Assembly: GCA_002938195.1 (NCBI GenBank)
Contig: PTKX01000007.1
Span: 1 to 43,082 of the forward strand
Length of the DNA: 43,082 nt
Reading direction: 5' to 3'
DNA from: Alphaproteobacteria bacterium MarineAlpha5_Bin7
GTDB lineage: Bacteria > Pseudomonadota > Alphaproteobacteria > HIMB59 > GCA-002718135
Shown piece after piece: positions 9,259 to 18,393 of the stretch. A program made the translations under genes and the position numbers. Every line of letters begins with the position of its first letter. Positions within the stretch are counted from its first letter, which is position 1. The notes beneath the pieces are model-generated. The model searched no databases. It saw nothing but the letters and a program-made list of their open reading frames with translations, and was not told the origin of the DNA.

Positions 9259-10251
9259 ATGGATAATAAAAATAAAAATACAAACTTTATGGGATCTCCT
9301 GATATTAAAATAGACACTAAAAAGATATTTGGATTTGAGTGCCCTTTTGATGTTACAGGTTTTGATAAAAAAAATGAATATGTTCCAGATATTGACCATA
9401 ATTACAAATTTGATCCCGAAACTACAAAATCTATTTTAGCGGGATTTTCAAACAATAAGAGAGTTCTTGTAAGTGGTTTTCATGGCACAGGAAAATCTAC
9501 ACATATTGAACAAGTAGCTGCGAGATTAAATTGGCCTTGTATTAGAATTAACTTAGATAGCCATATAAGTAGAATTGATTTAATTGGTAAGGATGTAATA
9601 GTTTTAAAAGATGGAAAACAAATTACTGAGTTTCAAGATGGAATGTTACCCTGGTCATATCAAAATCCGGTTGCACTTGTATTTGATGAATATGATGCTG
9701 GAAGACCAGATGTAATGTTTGTAATACAAAGAATCTTGGAGGCTGAAGGTAAATTGACTTTAGTGGATCAAGCTCGAATAATATCTCCCCATAAATATTT
9801 TAGATTATTTGCTACAGCTAATACTATCGGGCTCGGAGATACTTCAGGTCTTTATCATGGTACTCAACAAATAAATCAAGGACAAATTGATAGATGGAAT
9901 ATTGTAACAACCTTAAACTACTTAGAAAATAATGAAGAAGTTGAAATTGTTTTAAGTAAAGTTAAAAAACTTAATAATAAAGAAGGTAAAGACATCATTC
10001 AGAGTATGGTCACAACAGCTGACTTGACTAGATCTGGTTTCGTAAATGGAGATATTTCAACAGTTATGAGCCCAAGAACAGTAATTACTTGGGCAGAAAA
10101 TTATCTTATTTTCAAAGATATTGAGTATTCTTTTAAACTATCTTTTCTAAATAGATGTGACGAGCTTGAAAGAAACGTTGTACACGAATATTATCAAAGA
10201 GCCTTTGGTATAGATATATCTGACGCTAAGGTTATAAATGTCAAAGAATGA
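9259..10251 (+). CDS. cobS: CobS-like AAA+ ATPase (MoxR/cobaltochelatase family)
   Basis: The 330-aa protein is a CobS-type AAA+ ATPase. Walker A is GFHGTGKST at residues 73-81 and Walker [13 protein letters not shown] near 140-151. [18 protein letters not shown] follows (sensor region) and [11 protein letters not shown] sits in the C-terminal helical part. CobS with CobT drives cobalt insertion by CobN in aerobic B12 synthesis, yet CobS/CobT pairs also occur in alphaproteobacteria without that pathway, and no cobN or cob gene is visible here. The gene overlaps cobT by 14 bases. The symbol reflects the family; a chelatase role is not shown. Confidence 0.9.
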   Translation: MDNKNKNTNFMGSPDIKIDTKKIFGFECPFDVTGFDKKNEYVPDIDHNYKFDPETTKSILAGFSNNKRVLVSGFHGTGKSTHIEQVAARLNWPCIRINLDSHISRIDLIGKDVIVLKDGKQITEFQDGMLPWSYQNPVALVFDEYDAGRPDVMFVIQRILEAEGKLTLVDQARIISPHKYFRLFATANTIGLGDTSGLYHGTQQINQGQIDRWNIVTTLNYLENNEEVEIVLSKVKKLNNKEGKDIIQSMVTTADLTRSGFVNGDISTVMSPRTVITWAENYLIFKDIEYSFKLSFLNRCDELERNVVHEYYQRAFGIDISDAKVINVKE

Positions 10252-12019
10252 AGAATTAATTGAAATATTTAAAAAATCGGTTTCATCAACTATTAAGTCT
10301 ATTGGAAAATCTAAAAATCTAGAAATAAACTTTGAGGATGAAAATTTTTTTATTGAAGATAATAAGATCAATTTAGCAAATCCAAAAATAGAAACTTTAA
10401 CTAAAAATCTAATTAATTTTAGAGCTGAAGCTGATGTAATAGCTTTAGAGATTAGGCTTCATGATTCACTATTACATAATAACTATATTACAGATAATGA
10501 GTATGCAAATGAAGTATTAAAAACTTTAGAACAGTCAAGAATACAAGCTAAAGGTTCTAAAATATTTAAAGGAGTAAGGCAAAATATTTGGAACAAACAT
10601 AAATTTGATATAAAAAATATTAATAAAACTGACGATAATAATTATTTATTAAATGCTTTCAAATATGTAAGTTATTCAGAATTAACAAATTCATCACTAC
10701 AAGGAGAATATAACAATTATAAAAATTTTCTAAAAAAAAAATTAGGAAAAAAATATAAATATTTTTTTGATAACTTAAAAAAAAATATCGATGATCAAAA
10801 AAATTTTGCAGATCAGATTGTTTCAGCATTAAAAGATTTAGGTATCATAGGTGAAAATAAGATATCCAATAATGAAAACAATCAACAAAATGATGAAGCT
10901 GTTAACGAAGAACAAAATAATAACTCAGAAAATGAAAACAATCAAAAAAATAATGAATCAGATATAGATTCTCCTTCAGAAAACGAGCAATTAAGCATTC
11001 CAGGAGATGAAGGCGATGAAATGGGAGATGATTCAAATGAGAATAATTTAGATTATATATCAAAAAAAATTATTAATAATGAAGAAAATAGTTATAAATG
11101 CTTTACCAATGAATTTGATGAAATTGTTAATGCAGAAAAATTATGTGAATCTCAAGAATTAGATCGATTAAGGTTGTCACTAGATCAGCAAGTATTTTCA
11201 TTTAAACCACTAATAGCTAAAATAGCAAATAGACTTCAAAGAAAATTATTAGCTCAACAAAATCGACAATGGGAATTCAATCAAGAAGAAGGATTTTTAG
11301 ATACTTCAAAACTTTCTAGAATTATTGCTAACCCTCAAAATAAGCTCTCTTTCAAAAAAGAAAAAAATATTGAATTTAAAGATACTATTGTAACATTGTT
11401 AATAGACAATTCTGGTTCAATGAGAGGAAGACCAATTACTGTGGCAGCTCTTTGTTCAGATATTCTTACAAGAACGTTGGAAAGATGTCTCATTAAAACT
11501 GAAATACTTGGTTTTACCACTAAAGCTTGGAAAGGAGGTAAATCAAGAGAAAAATGGATTAATAACAACAAACCATCTAATCCTGGAAGATTAAATGATT
11601 TGAGACATATAATATATAAATCAGGTGATACTGCTTGGAGACGTTCTAAAAAAAATCTTGGCTTACTTTTACGTGAAGGAATTTTAAAAGAAAATGTTGA
11701 TGGAGAGGCTTTAATTTGGGCGTTCAATAGGATTAAAAGAAGACATGAAAAAAGAAAAATATTAGTTGTAATTAGTGATGGAGCTCCTGTTGACGACTCA
11801 ACTCTGTCAGTCAACCAAGGAAATTATCTTGAAAATCATCTACGAGAAAGTATTTATAAAGTAGAAAGCTACACTGAGATAGATTTAGTAGCAATAGGAA
11901 TAGGTCATGACGTATCAAGATATTATAGAAATGCTGTTACAATAATGGATGTAGATCAATTAGGTGAAGTGCTTTTAAATCAATTATCAAATATTTTTAT
12001 ACCCAAAAAGACACATTAA
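10238..12019 (+). CDS. cobT: CobT-like VWA-domain protein
   Basis: A 593-aa partner of the upstream AAA+ ATPase. The N-terminal about 200 residues are helical and contain the conserved [15 protein letters not shown] block. Residues about 205-290 are an acidic Asn/Glu/Asp-rich linker. The C-terminal half is a von Willebrand A domain with the MIDAS motif DNSGSM, the threonine in SGDTAWRRS and the SDGAPVDDS aspartate. This matches CobT of the cobaltochelatase CobNST type and other MoxR-VWA systems. The start overlaps cobS, and a partial AAGG ribosome site lies 6 bases before the ATG. The stop overlaps tgt by 4 bases tail to tail. Confidence 0.9.
   Translation: MSKNEELIEIFKKSVSSTIKSIGKSKNLEINFEDENFFIEDNKINLANPKIETLTKNLINFRAEADVIALEIRLHDSLLHNNYITDNEYANEVLKTLEQSRIQAKGSKIFKGVRQNIWNKHKFDIKNINKTDDNNYLLNAFKYVSYSELTNSSLQGEYNNYKNFLKKKLGKKYKYFFDNLKKNIDDQKNFADQIVSALKDLGIIGENKISNNENNQQNDEAVNEEQNNNSENENNQKNNESDIDSPSENEQLSIPGDEGDEMGDDSNENNLDYISKKIINNEENSYKCFTNEFDEIVNAEKLCESQELDRLRLSLDQQVFSFKPLIAKIANRLQRKLLAQQNRQWEFNQEEGFLDTSKLSRIIANPQNKLSFKKEKNIEFKDTIVTLLIDNSGSMRGRPITVAALCSDILTRTLERCLIKTEILGFTTKAWKGGKSREKWINNNKPSNPGRLNDLRHIIYKSGDTAWRRSKKNLGLLLREGILKENVDGEALIWAFNRIKRRHEKRKILVVISDGAPVDDSTLSVNQGNYLENHLRESIYKVESYTEIDLVAIGIGHDVSRYYRNAVTIMDVDQLGEVLLNQLSNIFIPKKTH
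10871..10959 (+). repeat. Imperfect 29-bp direct repeat in the acidic linker of cobT
   Basis: A unit beginning aatgaaaacaatcaa occurs at 10871 and again at 10931, exactly 60 bases apart and in frame. By eye the two 29-base copies differ at three positions, and the first 15 bases are identical. It encodes Asn/Glu-rich linker residues. It probably arose by local slippage or duplication in a low-complexity linker, and probably has no role as DNA. Confidence 0.5.
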
Positions 12020-13209
12020 TCTGAATACCATTCTGCTTCTGCTTTTACTAGATTGTCATTATCAATAGCAGTTCTTATAGTACTCATTAAATGATTCATA
12101 AAATATATATTATGAATAGATATAAGTTGAAAACCTAATAATTCATTACACTTAAATAAATGATGAATGTAAGATTTAGAATAATTATTACATGTTGAAC
12201 AAAAACATTTTTCAGCAAGAGGAGATAAGTCATCTTTAAAAATAGAATTTTTGATATTTAGTTTCCCTAATTTCGTTTTTATTAAAACAGCGCCATGTCT
12301 CGCTAATCTTGTAGGGCTAACGCAATCAAAGGTATCAATACCGCATTTTATTAATCTCCATATATCCTGCGGGTCGCCTATTCCTAGTAAATGAACAGGG
12401 GAATCTTCATTTAATCTATTGCTTGTGTAATTAACCACATCATACATTTCTTCTTTGGAAGAACCTAATGTGCCACCTATAGCTAAGCCAAAAAAATTAT
12501 TTTTTAAGTTGTAGTCTACACTTTCGTCTCTTAAATCCTTATATATACCTCCCTGAATAATTCCATAAAGTGCTTGTGGTCCTGCAGATCCATGTGCAGG
12601 CTTAAAGCATGACTTATGATTAAAACTATTAACTGAACGTTTCGACCATCTATGACTTCTTTGCATAGAAATTTCAGTATACTTTTTATCTACATGAAAA
12701 GGAGTGCATTCATCAAAAACTAAAATTAAGTCTGCCCCAATGTCTCTTTGAATCTCTATAGATTTTTCAGGTGTTAAAAGATGATTGGATCCATCTATAT
12801 ATGATCTAAATAAAGCTCCTTCTTCAACTATCTTAAGCAAAGACTTATTTTTATTCGAAGAATTCTTTCTTTTAATTTCATCTGCCACAGAACCATGACC
12901 AAGAGAAAAAATTTGAAAACCTCCACTATCTGTAAGTATGGGTTTTTTCCAGTTCATAAAATTATGTATACCTCCATGTTCTGCAATAATTTTACTGCCT
13001 GGCTGAAGCATTAAATGATATGTATTTGAAAGAATTATTTGGGTATCACATCGGTTAGCTTCTTCTACACTAATTGATTTTAGAGCTCCCTTGGTTGCAC
13101 AAAAAATAAAAGCAGGAGTTTTAATTTGACCATTAGGAGTTTCTATAATACCAGTTCTTGCCTTGAATTTTAAAGATTTGTTTAATATTTTCCAATTAAA
13201 ATTATTCAT
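12016..13209 (-). CDS. tgt: tRNA-guanine(34) transglycosylase
   Basis: Tgt exchanges the wobble guanine of GUN-anticodon tRNAs for a queuosine precursor. I see [11 protein letters not shown] with the active-site aspartate, [19 protein letters not shown], the nucleophile region [15 protein letters not shown], and the zinc site CFCSTC...H. The track ORF starts 17 codons earlier. I chose the ATG at 13209 (MNNFNWKIL) because it fits the family start and overlaps the upstream transporter by only 8 bases; this gives 397 aa. The base-recognition loop that reads LAVGE in preQ1-type enzymes reads TLGSS here (see findings). Coupling with a transporter suggests salvage of a precursor. Confidence 0.95.
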   Translation of the reverse strand: MNNFNWKILNKSLKFKARTGIIETPNGQIKTPAFIFCATKGALKSISVEEANRCDTQIILSNTYHLMLQPGSKIIAEHGGIHNFMNWKKPILTDSGGFQIFSLGHGSVADEIKRKNSSNKNKSLLKIVEEGALFRSYIDGSNHLLTPEKSIEIQRDIGADLILVFDECTPFHVDKKYTEISMQRSHRWSKRSVNSFNHKSCFKPAHGSAGPQALYGIIQGGIYKDLRDESVDYNLKNNFFGLAIGGTLGSSKEEMYDVVNYTSNRLNEDSPVHLLGIGDPQDIWRLIKCGIDTFDCVSPTRLARHGAVLIKTKLGKLNIKNSIFKDDLSPLAEKCFCSTCNNYSKSYIHHLFKCNELLGFQLISIHNIYFMNHLMSTIRTAIDNDNLVKAEAEWYSD

Positions 13210-14017
13210 TATATTTTTTTGGTAAAAAGTATTTTGCCAAATATATGAATGGAGTATCAAAAATAGATATTATTATGCGCAAAACAAATGTGCCAAGTAT
13301 AAAAGTAAATAAAACTGTATTAAATTTTAATGGCTCAGGATTAAAAATAATCCAAGCAAAAATACTAAAAATTGAATTATCTATAAATGAGGAGATAATT
13401 GTAGAAAAATTATTTCTAAACCATAAATATCGTTTATTTGTATAGTGTGAAATTTTTTCATAAAACCAAACATCAAAAAATTGACTAAATAAATAAGCTA
13501 TCATACTTGAGCAGAAAAAAATAGGTAAAGGTAAAAAAATTCCAATCAAATTATCCTGTATACCCAGAGCCCAAACATAATCAACTCCTGCTGTAATTTC
13601 AGTTAGAGGCTTAAATCCAATAGTAAAAAGCATTAATATCGTCATAAATAAAAAACTAAAAAAACCTAATAAAATATTCTTTCTTGCACTATTAGAACTA
13701 TAGTATTCTGTTAATATATCAGTGCATAAAAAAGTTGAGGCAAATAAGATAGTTCCCAAAGCTACTGGATCAGTAAAAAAACTAAATTTTACAATTTTAA
13801 GAACTTGTATATTTGCAGCAATAATCGCTATTGAAGTATACACATATAAACCTGCTTCACCAAAAAATTTCAGAAATAAAAGAATAGTACTAAAACATAA
13901 AAAAAGTAAAAGTAACCAAGTTACCTCAATCGGTATTGAATTTAAAATATAAACAAATTCAATAAAATTAAGGGCAAAAAGTTGAAAGAATCCTTCAAAA
14001 ATAATAAAAGGATCCAC
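13202..14017 (-). CDS. Queuosine-precursor transporter, YhhQ/VUT family
   Basis: The 271-aa integral membrane protein has about six or seven hydrophobic segments and the family blocks ASTFLCTDILTEYY, SQFFDVWFYEKI and LWFRNNFSTIISSFIDNSIF, matching the DUF165/YhhQ (vitamin-uptake-transporter-like) family. E. coli YhhQ imports the queuosine precursor preQ0; others may carry preQ1 or queuine. Direct overlap with tgt strongly supports a queuosine-related job. It follows rpmB by four bases on the minus strand. The exact substrate is not determined by sequence. Confidence 0.9.
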   Translation of the reverse strand: MDPFIIFEGFFQLFALNFIEFVYILNSIPIEVTWLLLLFLCFSTILLFLKFFGEAGLYVYTSIAIIAANIQVLKIVKFSFFTDPVALGTILFASTFLCTDILTEYYSSNSARKNILLGFFSFLFMTILMLFTIGFKPLTEITAGVDYVWALGIQDNLIGIFLPLPIFFCSSMIAYLFSQFFDVWFYEKISHYTNKRYLWFRNNFSTIISSFIDNSIFSIFAWIIFNPEPLKFNTVLFTFILGTFVLRIIISIFDTPFIYLAKYFLPKKYNE

Positions 14018-14021
14018 TGTT

Positions 14022-14303
14022 TTAATTTGAAATAGACAAAATTTGTTTTTTTAATTTTATAGCTGTTGATGGTAATTTGGTATTAGATGTGTTTAATAAA
14101 TATCCATCTAAGCCACCTTTTTTTTCAACTGTTCTAAGAGCATTAGTGCAAACTTTTAATTGGATAGATTTTTTAAGTATTTCACTAAAAAATGTAATAT
14201 TGTGAATGTTAGGTAAGAATCGTCTTTTAGTTCTATTTTTAGCATGACTAACATTATTTCCATTAAGAAAAGTTTTACCAGTTAATTGACATTTCATAGA
14301 CAT
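14022..14303 (-). CDS. rpmB: 50S ribosomal protein L28
   Basis: L28 is a structural protein of the large ribosomal subunit. CQLTGKTFLNGNNVSHAKNR followed by TKRRFLPNIHNITFFSE is the unmistakable N-terminal half, and LRTVEKKGGLDGYLL the typical alphaproteobacterial C-terminal block. At 93 aa it is slightly long because of a lysine-rich tail. Two in-frame ATGs (residues 1 and 3) are possible starts and neither has a Shine-Dalgarno. A 50-base gap separates it from the HAD gene upstream; I see no clear hairpin there. Confidence 0.96.
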   Translation of the reverse strand: MSMKCQLTGKTFLNGNNVSHAKNRTKRRFLPNIHNITFFSEILKKSIQLKVCTNALRTVEKKGGLDGYLLNTSNTKLPSTAIKLKKQILSISN

Positions 14304-14353
14304 AATTTGAGGGATATCTAGTGATAAATTAGTATTTGGTCAAGCTTCTAATT

Positions 14354-15235
14354 TTATATTTTTAATTCTGAACATAAAAATGTAGGAAATATTCCCAAAT
14401 TTTTTATTTGATTTTTTTTAGACTCCCATACAGGTCTATTCTTAGTAAAACTTGATTTATGGATACCGGATGTAATTAAAAGGCTATCAATATTAAATGA
14501 ATATGCGCCTTGGATATCATGAAAAATAGAATCTCCTATCGCAAGTATTTTTTCCTTATTTATTTTATTAATTTTCTTTGTAGCTTCTTTATATATTTCT
14601 AGACTAGGTTTTCCTAAAATAAAAACCTCACCTCCCAAATCCTTATAAAGCTTTGCTATGGTTCCCATGCATATAGATAATTTATTAGATTTATTTTCTA
14701 TAGTTTCATAATCAGGGTTAGCACATACGAAGGGCATTTTTCTATTCTTTGCTTCGATTAATAATGGCAAATAATCAATAGTATTGAAAGAATTAATAGG
14801 AGTGCACCCTAAAATAAAATCAGCATCTTCAATTTTATTTACAAAATTATAACCATCTAATCCACTAACGAATTTTGCACCTTCTTTATTGCTATTGTCA
14901 TGTATATGAAAACAGTTTTTCTTTAATCTTTTAGTAATATTATAATTTTTTTTTTTTAAACTTTGCCATATCATCTCACCACTTGTCATCACTTCATCAA
15001 AACAAGCAGGATTAAAACCTAGTTTAGGGAGTCTTGTAACAGTTTCTTTTTTTCTTTTAGAAGAATTTGAAATAATAATAATTTTTTTGTTCATTTTAAA
15101 TAATTCATTTACAAATTTTTGAGCATTAGTGTAACCTTGTTTTCCATCATGCATAACCCCCCATTGGTCAAGAATGTAAAGATCATAAGAATCAATAATT
15201 TTAGAAAGTCCTGTAATGCTTTTACATTTTTTCAT
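14354..15235 (-). CDS. HAD-superfamily class IIA hydrolase (TIGR01459-like)
   Basis: A 293-aa HAD phosphatase of the NagD-like class IIA. Motif I is YILDQWGVMHDG, in which the catalytic aspartate is followed by QWGV as in the alphaproteobacterial TIGR01459 group. IIISNSSKRK is motif II, and the C-terminal GDSIFHDIQGA is the acidic motif III/IV region, with ILGKPSLEIY before it. The cap domain lies between. Substrate is unknown; the fold dephosphorylates small metabolites. It overlaps pyrD by four bases and shares its operon, but that does not prove a pyrimidine role. Confidence 0.87.
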   Translation of the reverse strand: MKKCKSITGLSKIIDSYDLYILDQWGVMHDGKQGYTNAQKFVNELFKMNKKIIIISNSSKRKKETVTRLPKLGFNPACFDEVMTSGEMIWQSLKKKNYNITKRLKKNCFHIHDNSNKEGAKFVSGLDGYNFVNKIEDADFILGCTPINSFNTIDYLPLLIEAKNRKMPFVCANPDYETIENKSNKLSICMGTIAKLYKDLGGEVFILGKPSLEIYKEATKKINKINKEKILAIGDSIFHDIQGAYSFNIDSLLITSGIHKSSFTKNRPVWESKKNQIKNLGIFPTFLCSELKI

Positions 15236-16287
15236 ACATCCTTACCTATTGCCTCTTTAATATTTTTGAAACCATCAGTTTTTAAGCAAAAAATTAATTC
15301 TCGCTTAATATGATTTATCAATTTTGGCCCCTTAAAAACTAAAGCTGTATACAATTGTACCAACGAAGCTCCTGATTTAATTTTTTGATAACAATCTTCT
15401 CCATTACTAATGCCCCCTACTCCTATAATCGGAATACTGCCATTTGTTAATGCGTATATTTTCTTTAGAACTCTTGTTGATTTTTTGAATAAAGGTTTTC
15501 CACTTAATCCTCCAGAAAGATTTTTTGCTTTTGACATTAAAGAGTTTGGTCGATCTATGGTCGTATTACTGATTATCAAGCCCTCAATCCCATTAGCAAG
15601 ACTTATCAATGCAATATCTCTTAATTGTTGATCATCCAAATCTGGTGAAATTTTTAATAATAATGGTTTGCTTTTTAACTCAGTATTTGTTTCTTTTCTA
15701 TTTTGAAGATTTTTAATTAATTTTTCTAAATTTTTTCTATTTTGAAGATCCCTTAATCCAGGGGTATTGGGTGAAGAAACATTGATTGTTGTATAATGAG
15801 CCAATTTTCCCAGATCTTCAAAACACAAACAATAATCATCTATAGCATTTTTGGTATTTAAATTTTTTCCTATGTTTATTCCCACAACACCATTCGATAA
15901 ATTATTTAAATTTAGCCTAGATAGTTTAGCTTTTACATATTCAACACCTCTATTATTGAAACCCAAATGATTGATAACCGCCTGCTCTTCAAATAATCTA
16001 AAAATTCTTGGCTTTTTGTTGCCAATTTGAGGTAAGGGGGTAACAGTACCTATTTCAACAAAACCAAATCCTAGACTTAATAGAGGAGATACAACTTCTG
16101 CATTTTTATCAAAACCTGCTGCTAAACCTATAGGATTATTAAAATCAAGTCCAAACAAATGTTGATGTAAAGAAACATGATCCTTTAAATTTTTAGTAAA
16201 AATATTTAATTTTAATAACTTTATTGTTAAGGAGTGAGATAATTCTGCTGGAAATAAACGGAGTATTTTGTATGAATTTTCAATCAT
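15232..16287 (-). CDS. pyrD: Dihydroorotate dehydrogenase (quinone), class 2
   Basis: PyrD oxidises dihydroorotate to orotate with FMN and passes electrons to ubiquinone at the inner membrane. The 351-aa length and an N-terminal helical extension before HLFGLDFNNPIGLAAGFDKNAEV indicate class 2. Other blocks are GTVTPLPQIGNKKPRIFRL, VNVSSPNTPGLR (with the class 2 catalytic serine), PLLLKISPDL, ISNTT and the phosphate-binding GVGGISNGEDCYQKIKSGASLVQLYT. It lies 14 bases after lysS and overlaps the HAD gene. Confidence 0.96.
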   Translation of the reverse strand: MIENSYKILRLFPAELSHSLTIKLLKLNIFTKNLKDHVSLHQHLFGLDFNNPIGLAAGFDKNAEVVSPLLSLGFGFVEIGTVTPLPQIGNKKPRIFRLFEEQAVINHLGFNNRGVEYVKAKLSRLNLNNLSNGVVGINIGKNLNTKNAIDDYCLCFEDLGKLAHYTTINVSSPNTPGLRDLQNRKNLEKLIKNLQNRKETNTELKSKPLLLKISPDLDDQQLRDIALISLANGIEGLIISNTTIDRPNSLMSKAKNLSGGLSGKPLFKKSTRVLKKIYALTNGSIPIIGVGGISNGEDCYQKIKSGASLVQLYTALVFKGPKLINHIKRELIFCLKTDGFKNIKEAIGKDV

Positions 16288-16301
16288 TGATCATAAATAA
16301 T

Positions 16302-17885
16302 TTATTCTCTTAAAATTTTCTCTATTAAATTACATGTTTTTTTTATTCCATACAATTTAATGAAAGAGCCTAATCTTGGACCTTGTTTTTGACCAAGTAA
16401 AACCTGATAAATTAATTTAAAATAATCTCTCAAATTAGAAAAATTATATTTTTTCCCAATCTCATAAATTAGAGTTTGAATTTCTTCTGAAGAAACATTT
16501 TGATTAATATTTTTTAATGTATTAAGTATATCTTCAAAAATTTTCTTATTTTCCGAGTCAATCTTTATATATTCTTTATTTGGAAGAACAAAATCAACAT
16601 AATAATTTATTGCAAATTGTATCAATTTATCTATTTCAAAATTCTTAGTAATATCTAGTGTATTGTCATATTCTTTTAGAAACCCCCAAATTACTTCTTT
16701 ATCTTGAGAATTACATACACTAACTAAATTAAGTAAAGAATTAAAATTAATTTCTGAAGTATATTTAGGAGGTTGGCCTTGGTGAATATGCCATACAGGA
16801 TTATCTAATTTATTTAAATTTTGTTCATGATAAGACTTTAAAAAAGAAAAGTATTCATCAACACTTTTTGGAATAGAATCAAAATATAATTTTTTGGCAG
16901 ATTTTGGTTTTTGAAACATAAAAAGTGATAAACTTTCTTGTGATGCATAACGTAACCATTGATCAACACTAATACCATTTCCTATTGATTTTGATATTTT
17001 TTCACCTTTTTCATCCAAAAACATTTCATAAATTAAATTAATAGGTGGTTCTTTTTTTAGAATTTTACAAATTTTTGAAGCCAAATCAACACTTTCTGTT
17101 AAATCCTTTCCGCACATCTCATAATTTACATCAAGAGCTATCCATCTCATTGCCCAATCAACTTTCCATTGTAATTTGCAATTCCCTTTCGTTACTTCTA
17201 ATTCTGTTTGTTTATTATTTGCAGGATCCACAAATATTATCGAATTAGATTTTGGTCGATATTCATCAATTTTCACTTGTAATACATGTCCATTTACAGG
17301 ACTTATTGGAAGAAAGGGGCTATAAGTTTTTTGTCTTTCAGCTCTAAGGGTAGGAAGAATAATTGATAAAATTTTATCATAATTTTGTAATATATTAATT
17401 AAAGTTTTATCAAAGTATCCAGATTTATACTTTTCAGTTGAACTAATAAATTCATATTTAAATCCAAATTGCTCTAAAAAGAATTTTAATTTTTCGTTAT
17501 TATGGTGTCCAAAACTTTCGTATTTTTCAAATGGATCAGGAATTGAAGTTAAAGGCTTTCCTATAAAACTTTTTAATAATTCCTGATTTGGTACATTTTC
17601 TGGAACTTTTCTCAATCCATCCATATCATCAGAAAAAGTGACTAATTTTGTTTGACAATCAACAATGTTTTCAAAGGCATTTTTTACCATTGTGGTTCTT
17701 ACTACTTCGGCAAAAGTACCTATGTGTGGTAATCCAGATGGACCATAGCCTGTTTCAAATAAAATAAAATTTTTATCTGGTTTTTTAAAATTTTTTATTC
17801 CTCCAAATCTTTCTATAATTCTTCCTGCCTCTAAAAAAGGCCAAGATTTTAAGGATTCATATATTTCTTTAGAAATAATTTTCAT
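16302..17885 (-). CDS. lysS: Lysyl-tRNA synthetase, class I
   Basis: This 527-aa enzyme charges tRNA-Lys with lysine. It is the class I form, typical of archaea and alphaproteobacteria, rather than the class II LysS of most bacteria. The HIGH-type motif is HIGT at residues 54-57 in GYGPSGLPHIGTFAE, and the KMSKS-type motif is KISKS in GEKISKSIGNG near residue 296. MDGLRKVPEN and GKDLTESVDLA are further family blocks. Its start overlaps the stop of a MarR-family gene by four bases, so it is almost certainly co-transcribed from the promoter-operator described at 18344. Confidence 0.95.
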   Translation of the reverse strand: MKIISKEIYESLKSWPFLEAGRIIERFGGIKNFKKPDKNFILFETGYGPSGLPHIGTFAEVVRTTMVKNAFENIVDCQTKLVTFSDDMDGLRKVPENVPNQELLKSFIGKPLTSIPDPFEKYESFGHHNNEKLKFFLEQFGFKYEFISSTEKYKSGYFDKTLINILQNYDKILSIILPTLRAERQKTYSPFLPISPVNGHVLQVKIDEYRPKSNSIIFVDPANNKQTELEVTKGNCKLQWKVDWAMRWIALDVNYEMCGKDLTESVDLASKICKILKKEPPINLIYEMFLDEKGEKISKSIGNGISVDQWLRYASQESLSLFMFQKPKSAKKLYFDSIPKSVDEYFSFLKSYHEQNLNKLDNPVWHIHQGQPPKYTSEINFNSLLNLVSVCNSQDKEVIWGFLKEYDNTLDITKNFEIDKLIQFAINYYVDFVLPNKEYIKIDSENKKIFEDILNTLKNINQNVSSEEIQTLIYEIGKKYNFSNLRDYFKLIYQVLLGQKQGPRLGSFIKLYGIKKTCNLIEKILRE

Positions 17886-18343
17886 AATATTTTATCAGCC
17901 TTTATCCTTAAACTTTTACCTAATAAAAGTTTTAATATATTCTTAAAGTAATTTGTTTCTTGTTGTAGTTTATCAAAAATTCTAGATTCTTCTTTTGTTA
18001 TAATTGGGTTGATTTCATCGTATAAATTATAGCCAAGAGATAGCATTTTAATTATTTTTTTTCTATTATCATCTTCAATGGTTCTAGTAATCAATTTTTT
18101 TTTTTCTAATAATTTAAAAGTAACGCTAGAAACAGAAATATCAATTCCTGAAAAAATTGAAATCTCTATTTGATATAATTTATTTTTATTTTTAGAAAGG
18201 CTTTGAATTGATTCTATTATAAGATATTCATTTAAAGTTAAATTATAATTCTTTAATATTTTTCTTAGCTGAGATTGCCAGTAATTAGAAACTTGCCAAA
18301 TTAATAAACCAATTTTTTTCTCTGATAGAGAAGTGTCTGCCAT
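17882..18343 (-). CDS. MarR-family transcriptional regulator
   Basis: A 153-aa winged-helix regulator. After an N-terminal dimerisation helix come LTLNEYLIIESI, a helix-turn-helix over GIDISVSSVTFKLLEKKKLITR, and the wing DDNRKKIIKML, the classic MarR D-x-R-x-K wing. The track ORF starts at 18391, but that version would translate straight through a 37-base palindrome. The ATG at 18343 (MADTSLSEKK) sits directly against the palindrome and matches family length. It overlaps lysS by four bases. Ligand unknown; self-repression is inferred from the adjacent operator. Because lysS follows, it probably also sets lysyl-tRNA synthetase levels. Confidence 0.9.
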   Translation of the reverse strand: MADTSLSEKKIGLLIWQVSNYWQSQLRKILKNYNLTLNEYLIIESIQSLSKNKNKLYQIEISIFSGIDISVSSVTFKLLEKKKLITRTIEDDNRKKIIKMLSLGYNLYDEINPIITKEESRIFDKLQQETNYFKNILKLLLGKSLRIKADKIL

Positions 18344-18380
18344 AATTATTTGTATACAAACAATTTGTATACAAATAATT
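18344..18380 (-). promoter_or_regulatory. Perfect 17-bp inverted repeat: likely MarR operator
   Basis: Two copies of the self-complementary 12-mer TTTGTATACAAA (18349-18360 and 18364-18375) are separated by three bases. The outer flanks also match, making a 37-base structure with 17-base arms (AATTATTTGTATACAAA) around a CAA centre. It abuts the MarR start codon. Spaced palindromes of this kind are typical dimer operators; the 15-base spacing puts the two sites about one and a half turns apart. I noticed no other copy of the 12-mer in the window. Confidence 0.8.
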
Positions 18381-18391
18381 AAAAAAGTCAA
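18364..18391 (-). promoter_or_regulatory. Candidate promoter for marR-lysS
   Basis: On the minus strand a TTGACT -35 box (18386-18391) is followed after 16 bases by TACAAA (18364-18369), a weak -10 match lying inside the first operator half. A start site here would give a leader of roughly 14 bases, mostly operator. A bound repressor would cover the -10 and start site. Confidence 0.5.
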
Positions 18392-18393
18392 TA

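Noticed and set aside
11335-11814. 159-aa minus-strand ORF opposite cobT
   Set aside because: It is the antisense shadow of the conserved VWA domain, with no recognisable motif and no supporting context.
9259-12019. CobS/CobT as evidence of cobalamin synthesis
   Set aside because: No cobN or corrin-ring gene is present in the window and the pair occurs widely without the pathway, so the claim is not supported here.
14940-14965. Long T-run as a terminator
   Set aside because: It lies inside the HAD coding region, encodes lysine codons on the minus strand and has no stem next to it; similar runs are common in this AT-rich DNA.
18344-18391. Longer MarR start in the ORF track
   Set aside because: It would make the protein translate through the perfect palindrome and promoter; the resulting extra 16 residues are hydrophobic and unlike the family start.
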